DNA of 24,870 nt from Sergeia podlipaevii (taxonomy: Eukaryota > Euglenozoa > Kinetoplastea > Trypanosomatida > Trypanosomatidae): contig JASANZ010001925.1 of NCBI GenBank assembly GCA_030849805.1, forward strand, positions 1 to 24,870, written 5' to 3'. The translations under genes were made by a program, and so were the position numbers. Under the pieces are notes generated by a model. The model did no database searches, had not been told where the DNA came from, and saw nothing but the letters and a program-made list of their open reading frames with translations. Positions within the stretch are counted from its first letter, which is position 1. Each line of letters begins with the position of its first letter. Shown one piece after another: positions 1 through 9,173 of this stretch.

Positions 1-426
1 AAAGTAAACGTTGCCATCTCGCGCACGCTGCTTGATCTGCATATTCAAGTCCCCAGCATCGGCGTACTCCATTATAATCAGCATATAATCGTCTTCTACG
101 TAATCCTCACAGTACTTGATCACTGCAAAGTGGTCGCACGCCGACATGCACTGGATCTCGGCCCGTGCGTACATTCTATCTTTCTCTGACATAGTGTGGA
201 GATCCAGGCACTTGGCTACCTTCAGCTCACCGTCACTAACGCGTCGTACTAGATAAGCCTTGCCAAAAGACCCTGAGCCGAGTTCGCGGATCCGTTCATA
301 TTTGCAGTTACCACACCCAAGGGAACCGATAATACCGGGAAAGTGGCCGTTTCTTTTTTCAGGAGAGGTCGGCTGCTCGCTGGATATGGGAATGGCGTTC
401 GCCAATTGCTGCGATGACTGTAGCAT
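1..426 (-). CDS. NEK-family serine/threonine protein kinase, N-terminal part (runs off the left edge)
   Basis: The frame opens at the ATG at 426 and stays open for 142 codons to the window edge. After a roughly 42-residue low-complexity head comes a kinase N-lobe: glycine-rich loop GSGSFGKAYLV (residues 50-60), the ATP-anchoring lysine in VAK (K72), the helix-C glutamate at about E90, and the hinge MEYADAGDL (119-127) followed by MQIKQRA. The AGDL-x-x-QIKQR stretch after the hinge is typical of NIMA-related (NEK) kinases, which are expanded in trypanosomatids and act at flagella, basal bodies and in the cell cycle. The HRD and DFG motifs would lie outside the window, so activity cannot be judged. 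A weak splice acceptor AG lies at 455-454 behind a scattered pyrimidine stretch, giving a leader of about 27 nt. Family assignment is good; the specific NEK member is unknown. Confidence 0.88.
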   Translation of the reverse strand, partial: MLQSSQQLANAIPISSEQPTSPEKRNGHFPGIIGSLGCGNCKYERIRELGSGSFGKAYLVRRVSDGELKVAKCLDLHTMSEKDRMYARAEIQCMSACDHFAVIKYCEDYVEDDYMLIIMEYADAGDLNMQIKQRARDGNVYF

Positions 427-561
427 AATGAAAATTGTAGTAGGAAAAAGAAACTAGTAATAACGATGATAATTGAATGGAAGTAGTAAAAGACTATTGG
501 CTTTGTCGTTGCAGGTAATACTCTTGCTGTATTTTTTTTTTTTTTGCTTTCGTGATCACTA

Positions 562-602
<41 letters not shown>
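562..602. repeat. CT then TA dinucleotide microsatellite
   Basis: About six CT units run directly into about thirteen TA units. It lies in the spacer upstream of the kinase start and is likely length-polymorphic. Confidence 0.9.
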
Positions 603-606
<4 letters not shown>

Positions 607-628
607 GTTTATATGTATAGTAGCACTG

Positions 629-806
629 TTATCGGGCTGTCGCCACACTATCTAGTTTTTACTGTTGGCGTCGTTGCTATTATTTTGCTGTTGTTGTTTG
701 TTTGCTGTTTCTTTCCTNTTATCGGGCTGTCGCCACACTATCTAATTTTTACTGTTGGCGTCGTTGCTATTATTTTGCTGTTGTTGTTTGTTTGCTTTTC
801 TTTCCT
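629..806. repeat. Two-copy tandem duplication, 90-bp period, with an ambiguous base at the junction
   Basis: Copy 1 (about 629-717) and copy 2 (about 719-806) both begin with TTATCGGGCTGTCGCC and are nearly identical. I see one substitution (G at 655, A at 745) and a one-base deletion near the end of copy 2. The single N in the window (718) falls exactly between the copies. The unit is T-rich on the plus strand. It is either a real local duplication or a join of overlapping reads left as two copies. Confidence 0.85.
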
Positions 807-1571
807 TGTCCTCTTCTTCCTTCTTTATTATGACAAATTTGCTTCACTTTTTGGCAAACTCTCTCCTACTACTACTCTTGGAGTGTCTGAAGATAGGACT
901 AGGGTGCTCTTGTAAGAAGAAAAAAAGAGGAAGAAAATGTTTGTCTACGATGTCGTACGTTGTATGTAAAGCTTTTTTCTTTGGTCGTAAAGAACGCAAG
1001 TGATAATAATAGTAATATATAACGGTGTGTATTGATAGAACGAGTGTGTTGCTACGCACACTCTAAACCTCCAAAACAAAGATATACTATTGCCATTTTG
1101 CAACATTTTCAAAAAAAGAAAGAGACAGAAAAGGGAAGAAGGAGATATTTTAAAAAAAATTAAAAAAATGGTCGCAAAAAAAAAAAAAAAACGTTGTTTG
1201 TGACGTTTAGATATTAAGCACTATGCATCCTCCGTGAGTGCTGAAAGAAGCTTGTAATGAGAAGAAATACAAGACATGCATTGCGTCTGTTTATCTCATC
1301 TCAGTCTATCGTAACAAAAAAAAAGGCAACAAAAAGGAAAGCGGGGGGATGGCAGACGCAATCCACGCATACAAAACTACTCAAATCAATACACAGTAAT
1401 GTACAACCGCTTTCGAATATACACGTATCATTAAATTGTTACTCTAGAAAGATACAGCGTGTGTGTGTATATATAGGTAAGAAAGGCTGCTTCCCTTGAA
1501 AGGAAAAAGAAGGGGAAGGAAAAGATATGTGTCACGTAAAAGTGCGCAATGAAGAGAGAAAGAAAAAAAAG

Positions 1572-4500
1572 CTACATTGATTCATTCCTAGTTCCTTGCC
1601 CAGCTTCATCTGCTGACAGCGGCGGTAGGGCGACCGGCAGTGCAGAAGACGACGAAGATGAAGAGGAAGAAGAAGAATGTGTGCCAAGCCCTTCTATTGA
1701 GACGCTCTTCGCCTTTCCTTTTCCAGACCCACTTGTGCACGTAGGTATCACACGCGCCAATATCCCCACACCACACGTCCTGTGCGCCAACTTCAAGAAC
1801 ATAAGCACCACCCATATTACAAAGGCAACTGCGTAGGCACACCATGTAATGTAGCCAAATATAAACCCACCTTTCAGAATTCTCTGATCAAACACATAGC
1901 ATTGGTCACTGTAGTTAATGACGGACACCACAAATACTGCTACCTGTAGGAGCACAGAAGGAATGCTCACGTAACTCAGGCCGATCACTGAAACTTCTGT
2001 GAAGACAAGAACAAAATAGACAGCAAAGATGAGGACAACGGAGACACCACAAAGAGACATGACCACAATGGGCAAGAAATCACAAACGCTTTGCACCCTG
2101 CTGCGTATTATGGCAGCAGCAATGATTAAGTATACATTGGACTCGAGTAGGTATACCGTGAGGTAGTGAAGGGTATGAATGATGCCGCAGTTGCGATCGT
2201 GCCAGGTGCTCTGAGAGCTGATGCTAAACCGTGCAAAGCCCATCCGGCTGGTTGACTCATACGCCGTCATCATCCAAATGAATCGAAGGAGCGAGATGCT
2301 CCACTGAATAATAACCGCGATCTTTAGCATCTCGTACTGCCACTGACCTTGCAAGTAGGGCGCGATATCATCGCTGGTGTGGTTGAAGTACGACTGCGTA
2401 ATGAGCTGAGGCATGCCAAAGAGTACGGAGTAGCATATACATGAAATGCGTGAGCACGCGAGAACATTGTGAGTAATAATTAGATTCCTGCGGCGCATTG
2501 CGCGAATGCACGTGATGAGGCACAGTACATCATAGATAGGCAATGCTGGAACCACGTTGACGTACGGCGAGGGGGTGTGCAGCTTGTCAGCTGGAGCGTA
2601 GGGCGCCTCGTTTTGCTTAGTGCGCGTGATGAAAATGATAGCTATCAGATTTAGCGCGTAGCCGCAGCCATACACGATAAGTGTGTAAAATCCAAAACTC
2701 TGGTAGTCCATGTTCTCCGTCATCCACCGCGCCAGCACGAGCACAATCGTCACAGTTGTAAACACCGAGGAGGCTAGGCCGATAACAAGACATGTGACAT
2801 TCATCGCGTACATCTTGCTGGAATAGTTGGCAAGCACGGAGTATGTTTCGCTATCTGGCAGAATATGACTGAACTGGTTCATCAAGTCAATGTACTCTAA
2901 CCCGCTGTGTTTGAGAAGCGTGTACTGCTCATGTGAGAGGCGTATAAATGGGAGCTGAAAAAAGGACACCAAGTACTCGTATAGCATGGGGCGGACGTCC
3001 ATGAGGCGGTCGAGGGTCTCCTGCACCTGCGTCTGCGCCACGGGGTCCTTTTCGTCGAGGCACCCAGACTCAATCACAAGTCGCACCAGGAAGGGATTGT
3101 GATCTGCCTCCCTCAACTCCTCACCCGTGACAGGGTTCTCCTTGGACCTTGTCGATAACGCAGCCGCGACGAGATGGCCATAACAATCATTTGGGTTTCG
3201 GCGATAGCTGCGCAGCGCCGAGATAAGATCTACCTCAATGGTGGGTTGCTCGTCGTCCACGTCCGTCGCGATGCCGTCGTCTTCATAAATGTCCTCGGGG
3301 TAGTGATCCGCTGGACGTATCATGGGTGCTAGATGAGGGTGGAATGGTTCGTGGGTGGGGTCAATCACGATTCTCTCGCTGAGCACTGCGTTTCGATTTG
3401 CGCTCAAGTGACGACGGGCTACAGCGCTACTGTCGCCACTCACAGTGCTGCCACCTGCACCAAGGCCCCCAGGGCCACGAGCAATGTTATAAGGATCTCG
3501 TGAGCCGGCACCGTACGGTTGCCCGTTGAACACTTGATATCCGTGTATAGGGCCATCGTGCTCGCTATCATTGAAAAGACCGTTGAAGCCAGAAGAGCCG
3601 CCTGTGGACTGTGTAGTAGCCCCTGTGCCCAGCGACTGTCCTCGCTCCCGTGCTTCTTGACGTCTTTGGTTGCCATAGGGATCCGCCATGGGGTCCACAA
3701 CTGTTTGCAAGTAGTCATCCACGCGTGCCTTGTGGTTCAAAAATGCTTTCGAAAAACGACTCCACCAACCGCCGTCGTCCTTTTTTTCGGCGGGTACGCT
3801 GCTGCTGCAGCCATTATTGGTGGGAGCTGGTGGGTTCCCACTACTCCCGCCAGCGACTGCAGGCGCTGCTGCAGCTGAGCGACTGGCATCGCCTGTCTGG
3901 ACGTCGGGGCTCTGGCAGTTGCGGAGCGCAGCATGTTGTGCTGTGAAAGTCAAATCATTGTTGACATAGCGAGGCACTGATGACGGTTCGTTGCTGTCTC
4001 CGGTGTTAGTGCTGCTAGCATTACGAAATGAAGGAGCCACAGGCACCATTATTGGTAACAATCCACGAACTGGAGCATGCGGAGGTGAGTGCAGCCCCGA
4101 GGGCGATGGCGGATCCGAGTGCGATAGTGGTGTCATCTGAGCTGGATGCACGGCAGCTTCCTTGTGGGAATTTACTGAAAACACTGTGGTCTGTCTTTTC
4201 ATTTGTCCTGTCTGTGCGAGTAGAGGAATACTGAGAGAAGAAGGTTGACTAACGAAGTTTGCGTTGTCCTGTGTGTTTGTTGTTGCTTGGCGTGTCAGCA
4301 CGCTGGTGCTTCCGCCACTCTCGAACACTGCGGTGTTGCGCCTGCCATCTGGATGTAAAGGCGCGGGCTCTGTTAGGTGCGTGCGGAGCTGTTCCATAGA
4401 GGGTTGAGCTGAAGTGAAAAGCGGTGGTACTGCGTGTGGCCCCTGTGGCGGTATCGCCGCCTTCGTTTCAGAGCTGAACAGCGGTGGCGGGAGAGACGAG

Positions 4501-4796
4501 TGTCGTGACGACTGTGGTGACTGTGAAAACGGCAATTGACGCTCCGGCCGTGACAACTTTGGTGAAGACCACAAAGAGTTGTTCTGAGGGGGCGACAAGG
4601 GTGTCACACCCTGATCATCAAAGCTTCTAGCTGTCACAAAGGCATCACTACGAAGCGTAGTTGATGAAGGCATCCATAGAAACTCCTCATCCTCGGTGCC
4701 AAGCGATGAGATGCCATGTGCCGGCACAACAATGGGTGCGATGCTGTTGTCAGAGCTGCTGTGAAAAGACAAATTGGTACACGACGCGGGTTGCAT
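1572..4796 (-). CDS. Large multi-pass membrane protein with long disordered N-terminus; tentative XK-related (scramblase-like) fold
   Basis: The protein has 1074 residues from the ATG at 4796; the 26 codons further upstream have no better start. Residues 1-460 are Ser/Pro/Gln-rich and look disordered. Residues 515-660 are more ordered and partly acidic. Eight or nine hydrophobic segments follow (about 664-690, 698-724, 750-766, 776-797, 822-845, 871-893, 905-931, 934-961, 975-1001). The tail carries a poly-Ser run (1041-1051). Between membrane segments lie GMPQLITQSYF (794-804) and SISLLRFIWMMTAY (833-846). These recall the PQL-x-x-Q and following segment of XK/XKR/CED-8 lipid scramblases, but this is memory-based pattern matching. 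Without that match it is a conserved-hypothetical multi-pass protein. The best splice acceptor is AG at 5049-5048, giving a leader of about 251 nt in which I see no ATG. No signal peptide is evident, so the N-terminus is probably cytosolic. Confidence 0.8.
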   Translation of the reverse strand: MQPASCTNLSFHSSSDNSIAPIVVPAHGISSLGTEDEEFLWMPSSTTLRSDAFVTARSFDDQGVTPLSPPQNNSLWSSPKLSRPERQLPFSQSPQSSRHSSLPPPLFSSETKAAIPPQGPHAVPPLFTSAQPSMEQLRTHLTEPAPLHPDGRRNTAVFESGGSTSVLTRQATTNTQDNANFVSQPSSLSIPLLAQTGQMKRQTTVFSVNSHKEAAVHPAQMTPLSHSDPPSPSGLHSPPHAPVRGLLPIMVPVAPSFRNASSTNTGDSNEPSSVPRYVNNDLTFTAQHAALRNCQSPDVQTGDASRSAAAAPAVAGGSSGNPPAPTNNGCSSSVPAEKKDDGGWWSRFSKAFLNHKARVDDYLQTVVDPMADPYGNQRRQEARERGQSLGTGATTQSTGGSSGFNGLFNDSEHDGPIHGYQVFNGQPYGAGSRDPYNIARGPGGLGAGGSTVSGDSSAVARRHLSANRNAVLSERIVIDPTHEPFHPHLAPMIRPADHYPEDIYEDDGIATDVDDEQPTIEVDLISALRSYRRNPNDCYGHLVAAALSTRSKENPVTGEELREADHNPFLVRLVIESGCLDEKDPVAQTQVQETLDRLMDVRPMLYEYLVSFFQLPFIRLSHEQYTLLKHSGLEYIDLMNQFSHILPDSETYSVLANYSSKMYAMNVTCLVIGLASSVFTTVTIVLVLARWMTENMDYQSFGFYTLIVYGCGYALNLIAIIFITRTKQNEAPYAPADKLHTPSPYVNVVPALPIYDVLCLITCIRAMRRRNLIITHNVLACSRISCICYSVLFGMPQLITQSYFNHTSDDIAPYLQGQWQYEMLKIAVIIQWSISLLRFIWMMTAYESTSRMGFARFSISSQSTWHDRNCGIIHTLHYLTVYLLESNVYLIIAAAIIRSRVQSVCDFLPIVVMSLCGVSVVLIFAVYFVLVFTEVSVIGLSYVSIPSVLLQVAVFVVSVINYSDQCYVFDQRILKGGFIFGYITWCAYAVAFVIWVVLMFLKLAHRTCGVGILARVIPTCTSGSGKGKAKSVSIEGLGTHSSSSSSSSSSSALPVALPPLSADEAGQGTRNESM

Positions 4797-6521
4797 GGTG
4801 AGCAATTTAAAAAAACGAAATGAAGATGATAAAAAATAAATAAATAGAAGGAAACGTTTGCCGATACACAACAATAAGCAATGTTGTTTAAAAAAAGGGG
4901 GAAAAGAAAGTATGATCTGTAATGGAGATTACAACCGCCTATCCTCCTGTTCACTCTTGACGTCCTTTGCTCACAGATGGCACGTACCTGTGTTCCACAC
5001 TGATGGCGATCCTTCGTTCTTCCTCTTTTCAAGACAACTACTTCGTCCTTTGCAAAAGACGGGAGAAGATAAAAGAGGACAAAAGCGAGAGAAAGCAGCA
5101 CAACTGCTCTGGCGTTAACAAGCAAGCAATGCCCTCACGCTACGTCCACCTATCAAAGCAGTCAGTAGTAAAGATCTGCCGTAACCTGACTAGATATCTT
5201 CAGCCCTCTATATGTATATATGTTGTTGCTAGTGATACAGGTCTATTTGCTGTTTCTTTTTTTGGTTGTTTCCTTTTCTTTCTTTTGTGCTTCTCTTCAC
5301 ACTCAGGCCTCTCACCCCTTTACCCACTTCACTCTAGCTTTTATATATGATGTGAAGAGCTATACAGCGATGAAGAGAAAGAGAGCACCACTCCCTTTCA
5401 GGGAAGGGAAACCGCTTTATAGTGAAAAGTGGTTCCTTGACAAGCAAAAAAAAAAAAAATGGGAGAAAGTAGGAAGGCAGAGCGGCAATTTGTTCAAATG
5501 CAGCGGCAAAGTATTTCTAGAATGTAGAAGCATTCATTCTCACCAAAGCAATACATTCATATTCAAATGCAATAGACTGCAGTTATAAGAATGGCAATAC
5601 TAGTAGTGGTGTAATAAAAAAAATTATAAGTTTTGCATAACCATTTTGCTACAAGCAGGATCTGCTACACATCATACACACACACAAATATCATAATGTC
5701 GTCCATGACGAGAGGCGGAGAAATCAAGAAGGCCAAATCTCACATCCTATTTTGTGTTTGACAGTAAATAAATAAAGAGAAGACGAAAGCGTTTTACACC
5801 TTGTCACACTCGTTTTCTCTCATTCTGTCTCTCCTTCGCTCTCTTTCTTAGTGCTGCGCATCTGCCTCTGTCTCCCTCTCTCCGCAAAATCAACTGTTAC
5901 GGAAGAACCTAATTACTTTATAAGAAGAATAAAGAAAAGGCGCTATGTGCCTTGTGTTGCTGTATAGAAAGTTAATACTGCTCTGCCACTGGTTGTGTGG
6001 TGCTCACTAGTGATAAAAGAGCGTGCCCGTTCTTATTATTATTATGTTCGTTTTCAAATGCATAGATTGTGTGTGCATGTGTGCGCGCTATATCAACTCA
6101 TTTTTCATTGCTTCAAAAGAAGAAAAAAAAAAAAGCATGTGCATCGCAGGTCATGGTATGTCATGAAGTTTCCACACAGATAGCCGTCCTGCATATGCAC
6201 ACAAGCACATGTATGCGCGCACACACACACTCATACGCGCGCATAGGCACGTGCGAACGCAATACAAAACAAATAAATATATATATAATAAAACATTTCA
6301 CTGTTTCATCCAAAATAGCAGGCACACCGCATGTACCTTTTTCCGTTGTTGTTGTTGTTATTTTGGTACTAGTACTTTTAAATAGTTCACGTTGCTTTCA
6401 AAGCTCTCTTAATCGTTTACCTCGCTCACTCAGCGCCATCATCGCCGCCATGTATCCCATGCACCACTCTACCGTTTTTTTTCTCTTTTCTTTTATTCTT
6501 GCTTTTTTTTTTCTTTTCTCT
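4797..6521. other. Long spacer between PRPP synthetase and the multi-pass membrane protein
   Basis: At 1.7 kb this is the longest spacer. It should hold the PRPP synthetase 3' UTR and the leader of the membrane-protein gene. I see no gene. It contains poly-A/poly-T runs, a (CA)n patch near 5677-5688, ATT repeats near 6035, an alternating purine-pyrimidine patch at about 6190-6255, and GTT repeats near 6343. A 55-base segment at about 5696-5750 is less simple in composition but has no usable frame. Confidence 0.65.
5048..5096 (-). promoter_or_regulatory. Predicted spliced-leader acceptor for the multi-pass membrane protein gene
   Basis: On the minus strand a long pyrimidine-rich tract (about 5096-5055) is followed by TTTTGCAAAG, with AG at 5049-5048. 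This is the strongest tract upstream of the ATG at 4796. The pyrimidine tracts nearer the ATG (4801-4860) have no AG before the start codon. Confidence 0.5.
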
Positions 6522-7595
6522 CTAGACCTTCACAAAGAGAGAGGACAGACTGGCTTCTTTGTGCAGACTGAACACCGCCTGTGCAAGCAGCGGCGCGGTG
6601 GTGAGAACAGTCAGTTTATTGCACTTGGCGGAAGTTGCGTTCTGAGAAATTGAGTCCGACACAATCAGCTCCTCAAGAGCTTCGCATGCGTTGATACGGT
6701 CACACGCCGGATCCGTCAAGATGCCATGGCTGGCGCAAGCCACTACACGGATGGCCCCCATCTCCTTGAGCAGATCGCATGCCTTGCAAAGAGTACCAGC
6801 AGTGTCAACCATATCGTCCACAATCACACATGTGTAGCCCTTCACGTTGCCGACCGTCTGCATAGAGTCCACCTTGCCGGCCTCCTTGCGGCGCTTCAGA
6901 ATAGTGACAATGTGGCTCGCACCAATACGATCCGCCAGCACGTTCGCACGCTCCACACCTCCAGCATCGGGAGAAACCACAACTGTCTGGTTCTTGTCAA
7001 ACCAGGGCTGGCGCATAAGGTACGTGGCAAATTCTGGAAACATGAGCAGGTTATCCACAGGGATATTACGAAAGAATCCCTGAATCTGGCCGCAGTGCAG
7101 GTCCAGGGTGACGACGCGGTCCACACCCATAGACTGCAGAAGCTGCGCCACTGCAGAGGCGGAGATGGGCACGCGGGGTTCACTCTTGCGGTCCTGACGA
7201 CTGTATGCATAGTATGGCACTATAGCGGTGATACGCTTCGCTGAGGAGAGCTTCAAGGTGTGCACAAGCAAGAGAAGCTCCATCATAGATGTATTAACGT
7301 CAATGGCGCCATTGCCAGCGGTGGGCTGGATGATAAAGCAGTCATCGCCTCGAACGTTGTCAACCACCTTGATGTTCAGCTCACCATTGGCGAAGCGCTT
7401 AATGTCCGTGCGGCACATGTCCACGTTAAGACACTTAGCAACATTGTCAGCCAGCTCGGCGTTGGCAGTGCCGGAGATGAGTCGAATGCGAAAGTTTGTT
7501 TCTACTTCTGGGCGGCTATGAATACGGTAAAAGAAAGTCTCACCTGGCGCCACCTGCTGTGCCTTGGGATGAGAAAAAGGGCTGCTACCAGGCAT
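6522..7595 (-). CDS. PRPS: Ribose-phosphate pyrophosphokinase (PRPP synthetase)
   Basis: This enzyme makes 5-phosphoribosyl-1-pyrophosphate from ribose 5-phosphate and ATP. PRPP is needed for purine salvage and pyrimidine synthesis; trypanosomatids cannot make purines de novo. The protein has 357 residues from the ATG at 7595. The open frame extends to 7841, but that extension starts at TTG and lies upstream of a clear splice acceptor. Family motifs are in order: RLISGTANAELAD (38-50), RFANGELN (67-74), the ATP-binding YYAYSRQDRK (128-137), TLDLH (163-167), the mobile catalytic loop KRRKEAGKV (234-242) and the ribose-phosphate/PRPP loop CVIVDDMVDTAGTL (256-269). The roughly 35-residue N-terminal extension is longer than in classical enzymes. 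The C-terminus (FVKV) is not a canonical PTS1. Family assignment is secure; the compartment is not. Confidence 0.97.
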   Translation of the reverse strand: MPGSSPFSHPKAQQVAPGETFFYRIHSRPEVETNFRIRLISGTANAELADNVAKCLNVDMCRTDIKRFANGELNIKVVDNVRGDDCFIIQPTAGNGAIDVNTSMMELLLLVHTLKLSSAKRITAIVPYYAYSRQDRKSEPRVPISASAVAQLLQSMGVDRVVTLDLHCGQIQGFFRNIPVDNLLMFPEFATYLMRQPWFDKNQTVVVSPDAGGVERANVLADRIGASHIVTILKRRKEAGKVDSMQTVGNVKGYTCVIVDDMVDTAGTLCKACDLLKEMGAIRVVACASHGILTDPACDRINACEALEELIVSDSISQNATSAKCNKLTVLTTAPLLAQAVFSLHKEASLSSLFVKV

Positions 7596-8108
7596 GATCA
7601 ATGTACTATCCCCTTCCTTAGAAAAAAAAGTAGAAGAAAAAGATAGCTTTTCTCTCTTCCCTAAATAGATAGATAAAGTATCAGATACACTCCTTGACAA
7701 CTGACGAGCTCCTCCCTCCCTATTGGCTCGTGCAATTTGCTTTAGTACTGCTTTCTTGTTCGTTCTTCCAGCAAAAAGCCGGATACTACACAAATAATGA
7801 TAGATAAAAATTAGAAAGAGAAAAGAAAAAGGAGAATGCAATCTTTAAAAAGGGAAAAAGAATAAGAGCATAAAACTCGCTATATTTGCCAATAAAGGTA
7901 TTGCGGTTAGCTCAACAAACAAACAAAAAAAAAAAGAATGTGGTTCTTTAGTGCGTTGCCTCCCAAAGTCTTTTTGTCAAAGTCCAAGTGTACATATGCG
8001 GGATGGGAGAAAAGAAATCCTATCTCTAAACCACAAGAAAAGGAAGAGGGAGAAAAAAAACAAGCAAAGGCAATCGTTCAATAACTTATCATCTCTATCT
8101 ATAAAAAT
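7596..8108. other. Spacer between the cysteine-rich protein gene and PRPP synthetase
   Basis: AT-rich and purine-rich on the plus strand. It holds the PRPP synthetase leader and acceptor at its left end. No gene is seen in the rest. Confidence 0.7.
7617..7646 (-). promoter_or_regulatory. Predicted spliced-leader acceptor for PRPP synthetase
   Basis: The coding strand has a T/C tract (about 7646-7621) ending TTTTTTTTCTAAG, with AG at 7618-7617. The leader to the ATG at 7595 is 21 nt. This excludes the longer reading frame and fixes the start. Confidence 0.75.
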
Positions 8109-8642
8109 CTAGTAGAAGAACTCCATCCTCGCAGCAACGACTGGATCATGCACGTTCTCGGCTTCTTCGTTCATGTATGGCAACGCGCGGCGGCCCATCT
8201 TTGGAACTTCCTGAGGATGGTACTTTCTTCGGTTGGACCGCAAAACTCTTGCACGCTGACAAGCACACTGGGAGCAGCACCTGCAACCACACGCGGCAGT
8301 GGTGGTGATAGTGACATCCAGAATACCGTCAATAGTAGCCACATAAGGGGGTAGTACGCACTCCCTGCAGTGGTGAAAATTGTGTACACACCTAAAGGGA
8401 AGAGTGTTGGGTGGTGCGACCTCGCTGTGTGTCACTACTACTCGCTCTCCTGCGCTGCCGCTAGCAGAGCAGTCAGTAGCAGCGGCCTTCTTGCGCTCTC
8501 GCTGTTGCCAACAAGACGCGCAGCAGCAGGTCGCATTGTGGTGCCTCACGTAGAAATTGCAGAACTCGCAAGTACGAGTATCCTTAGCGGGGCAAGTGCA
8601 AGTACATACGCCCCACCGTGATACTGCTTTCTGTGTTTGCAT
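8109..8642 (-). CDS. Cysteine-rich protein of unknown function (177 aa)
   Basis: The frame runs from the ATG at 8642 to TAG and encodes 177 residues with 19 cysteines in four clusters: C13/15/17/25/28, C39/40/41/44, C85/92/95 and C118/120/122/123/126/128. Several CxxC pairs (25-28, 41-44, 92-95, 123-126) sit near histidines, for example CVHNFHHCREC (85-95), which suggests metal binding, probably zinc. I recognise no named zinc-finger family. No signal peptide or membrane segment is visible. The C-terminal 50 residues are basic and then acidic and nearly Cys-free. Base composition resembles that of neighbouring genes and the frame is full length on the same strand, so it is probably real. The splice acceptor is weak (candidate AGs within about 75 nt upstream). 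Confidence 0.72.
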   Translation of the reverse strand: MQTQKAVSRWGVCTCTCPAKDTRTCEFCNFYVRHHNATCCCASCWQQRERKKAAATDCSASGSAGERVVVTHSEVAPPNTLPFRCVHNFHHCRECVLPPYVATIDGILDVTITTTAACGCRCCSQCACQRARVLRSNRRKYHPQEVPKMGRRALPYMNEEAENVHDPVVAARMEFFY

Positions 8643-9173
8643 TAATTTCTTTATTGCTATTGATGTTATGACTGCAACTAAGCGTAGTCAAAAATTAGAA
8701 TCTAACGTGATTGGCAAGTAAATATGTAGAAGATGTATAATTATTGGTTCTCTCTATCAGCACTGAGTACTATTGATAATGCTGGCCCCATTTAAAAGAA
8801 AAGGCATCAATTATGAAGAGAAGAAACAGGATGTAATAAAGCACAACGCGCATATTTTCTTTTTTTTTCTTTTAAGATATTCGTATGTCTCGAGCACAGT
8901 GGCCGGCATCTGCATCGTAATCTTCAAGGCAAAGTTATTCCAATATAATACAAAGCCAATTAAGAAGAAACTTTCACTTCTTTTGGCTTGATTTTTACAG
9001 TTGTTAACACCCTATGCGGAGAGTACTTCCACCTTGAAGCATTTATCCTTTACCCCCTGCATGCTGCAGACATCGATAGAGACTCTTGAGTAGCTAAAAG
9101 AAAGAGTCAAACAAAAAAAAAAAGAGAAAGAGGAATATAGAACTACAATCTCTACCCCTTCCTCGACGAATGG
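8643..9173. other. Spacer between the Pho88-like gene and the cysteine-rich gene
   Basis: Mostly AT-rich. A more complex patch at about 8880-8940 carries short coding-like frames on both strands, treated under findings, but I do not support a gene here. Confidence 0.6.

Larger units (their letters stand above)
427..1571. other. Spacer between the multi-pass membrane protein gene and the kinase gene
   Basis: No credible gene. The spacer should hold the 3' UTR of the membrane-protein gene and the short leader of the kinase. It contains a poly-T run (about 532-545), a CT/TA microsatellite (562-602), a 90-bp-period tandem duplication (629-806) with an N at 718, and poly-purine/poly-A runs around 1100-1195. 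Short open frames here are low-complexity Leu/Phe/Ser or Lys/Arg strings. Confidence 0.7.

Noticed and set aside
4634..5125. Minus-strand 163-codon frame whose first residues look like a signal peptide
   Set aside because: It starts at TTG, not ATG, overlaps the start of the 1074-aa gene in another frame, and its Leu/Phe/Ser-rich look comes from the pyrimidine tracts of the leader.
6726..7646. Several 70-170 codon plus-strand frames
   Set aside because: They are antisense shadows of PRPP synthetase, whose minus-strand product has all family motifs.
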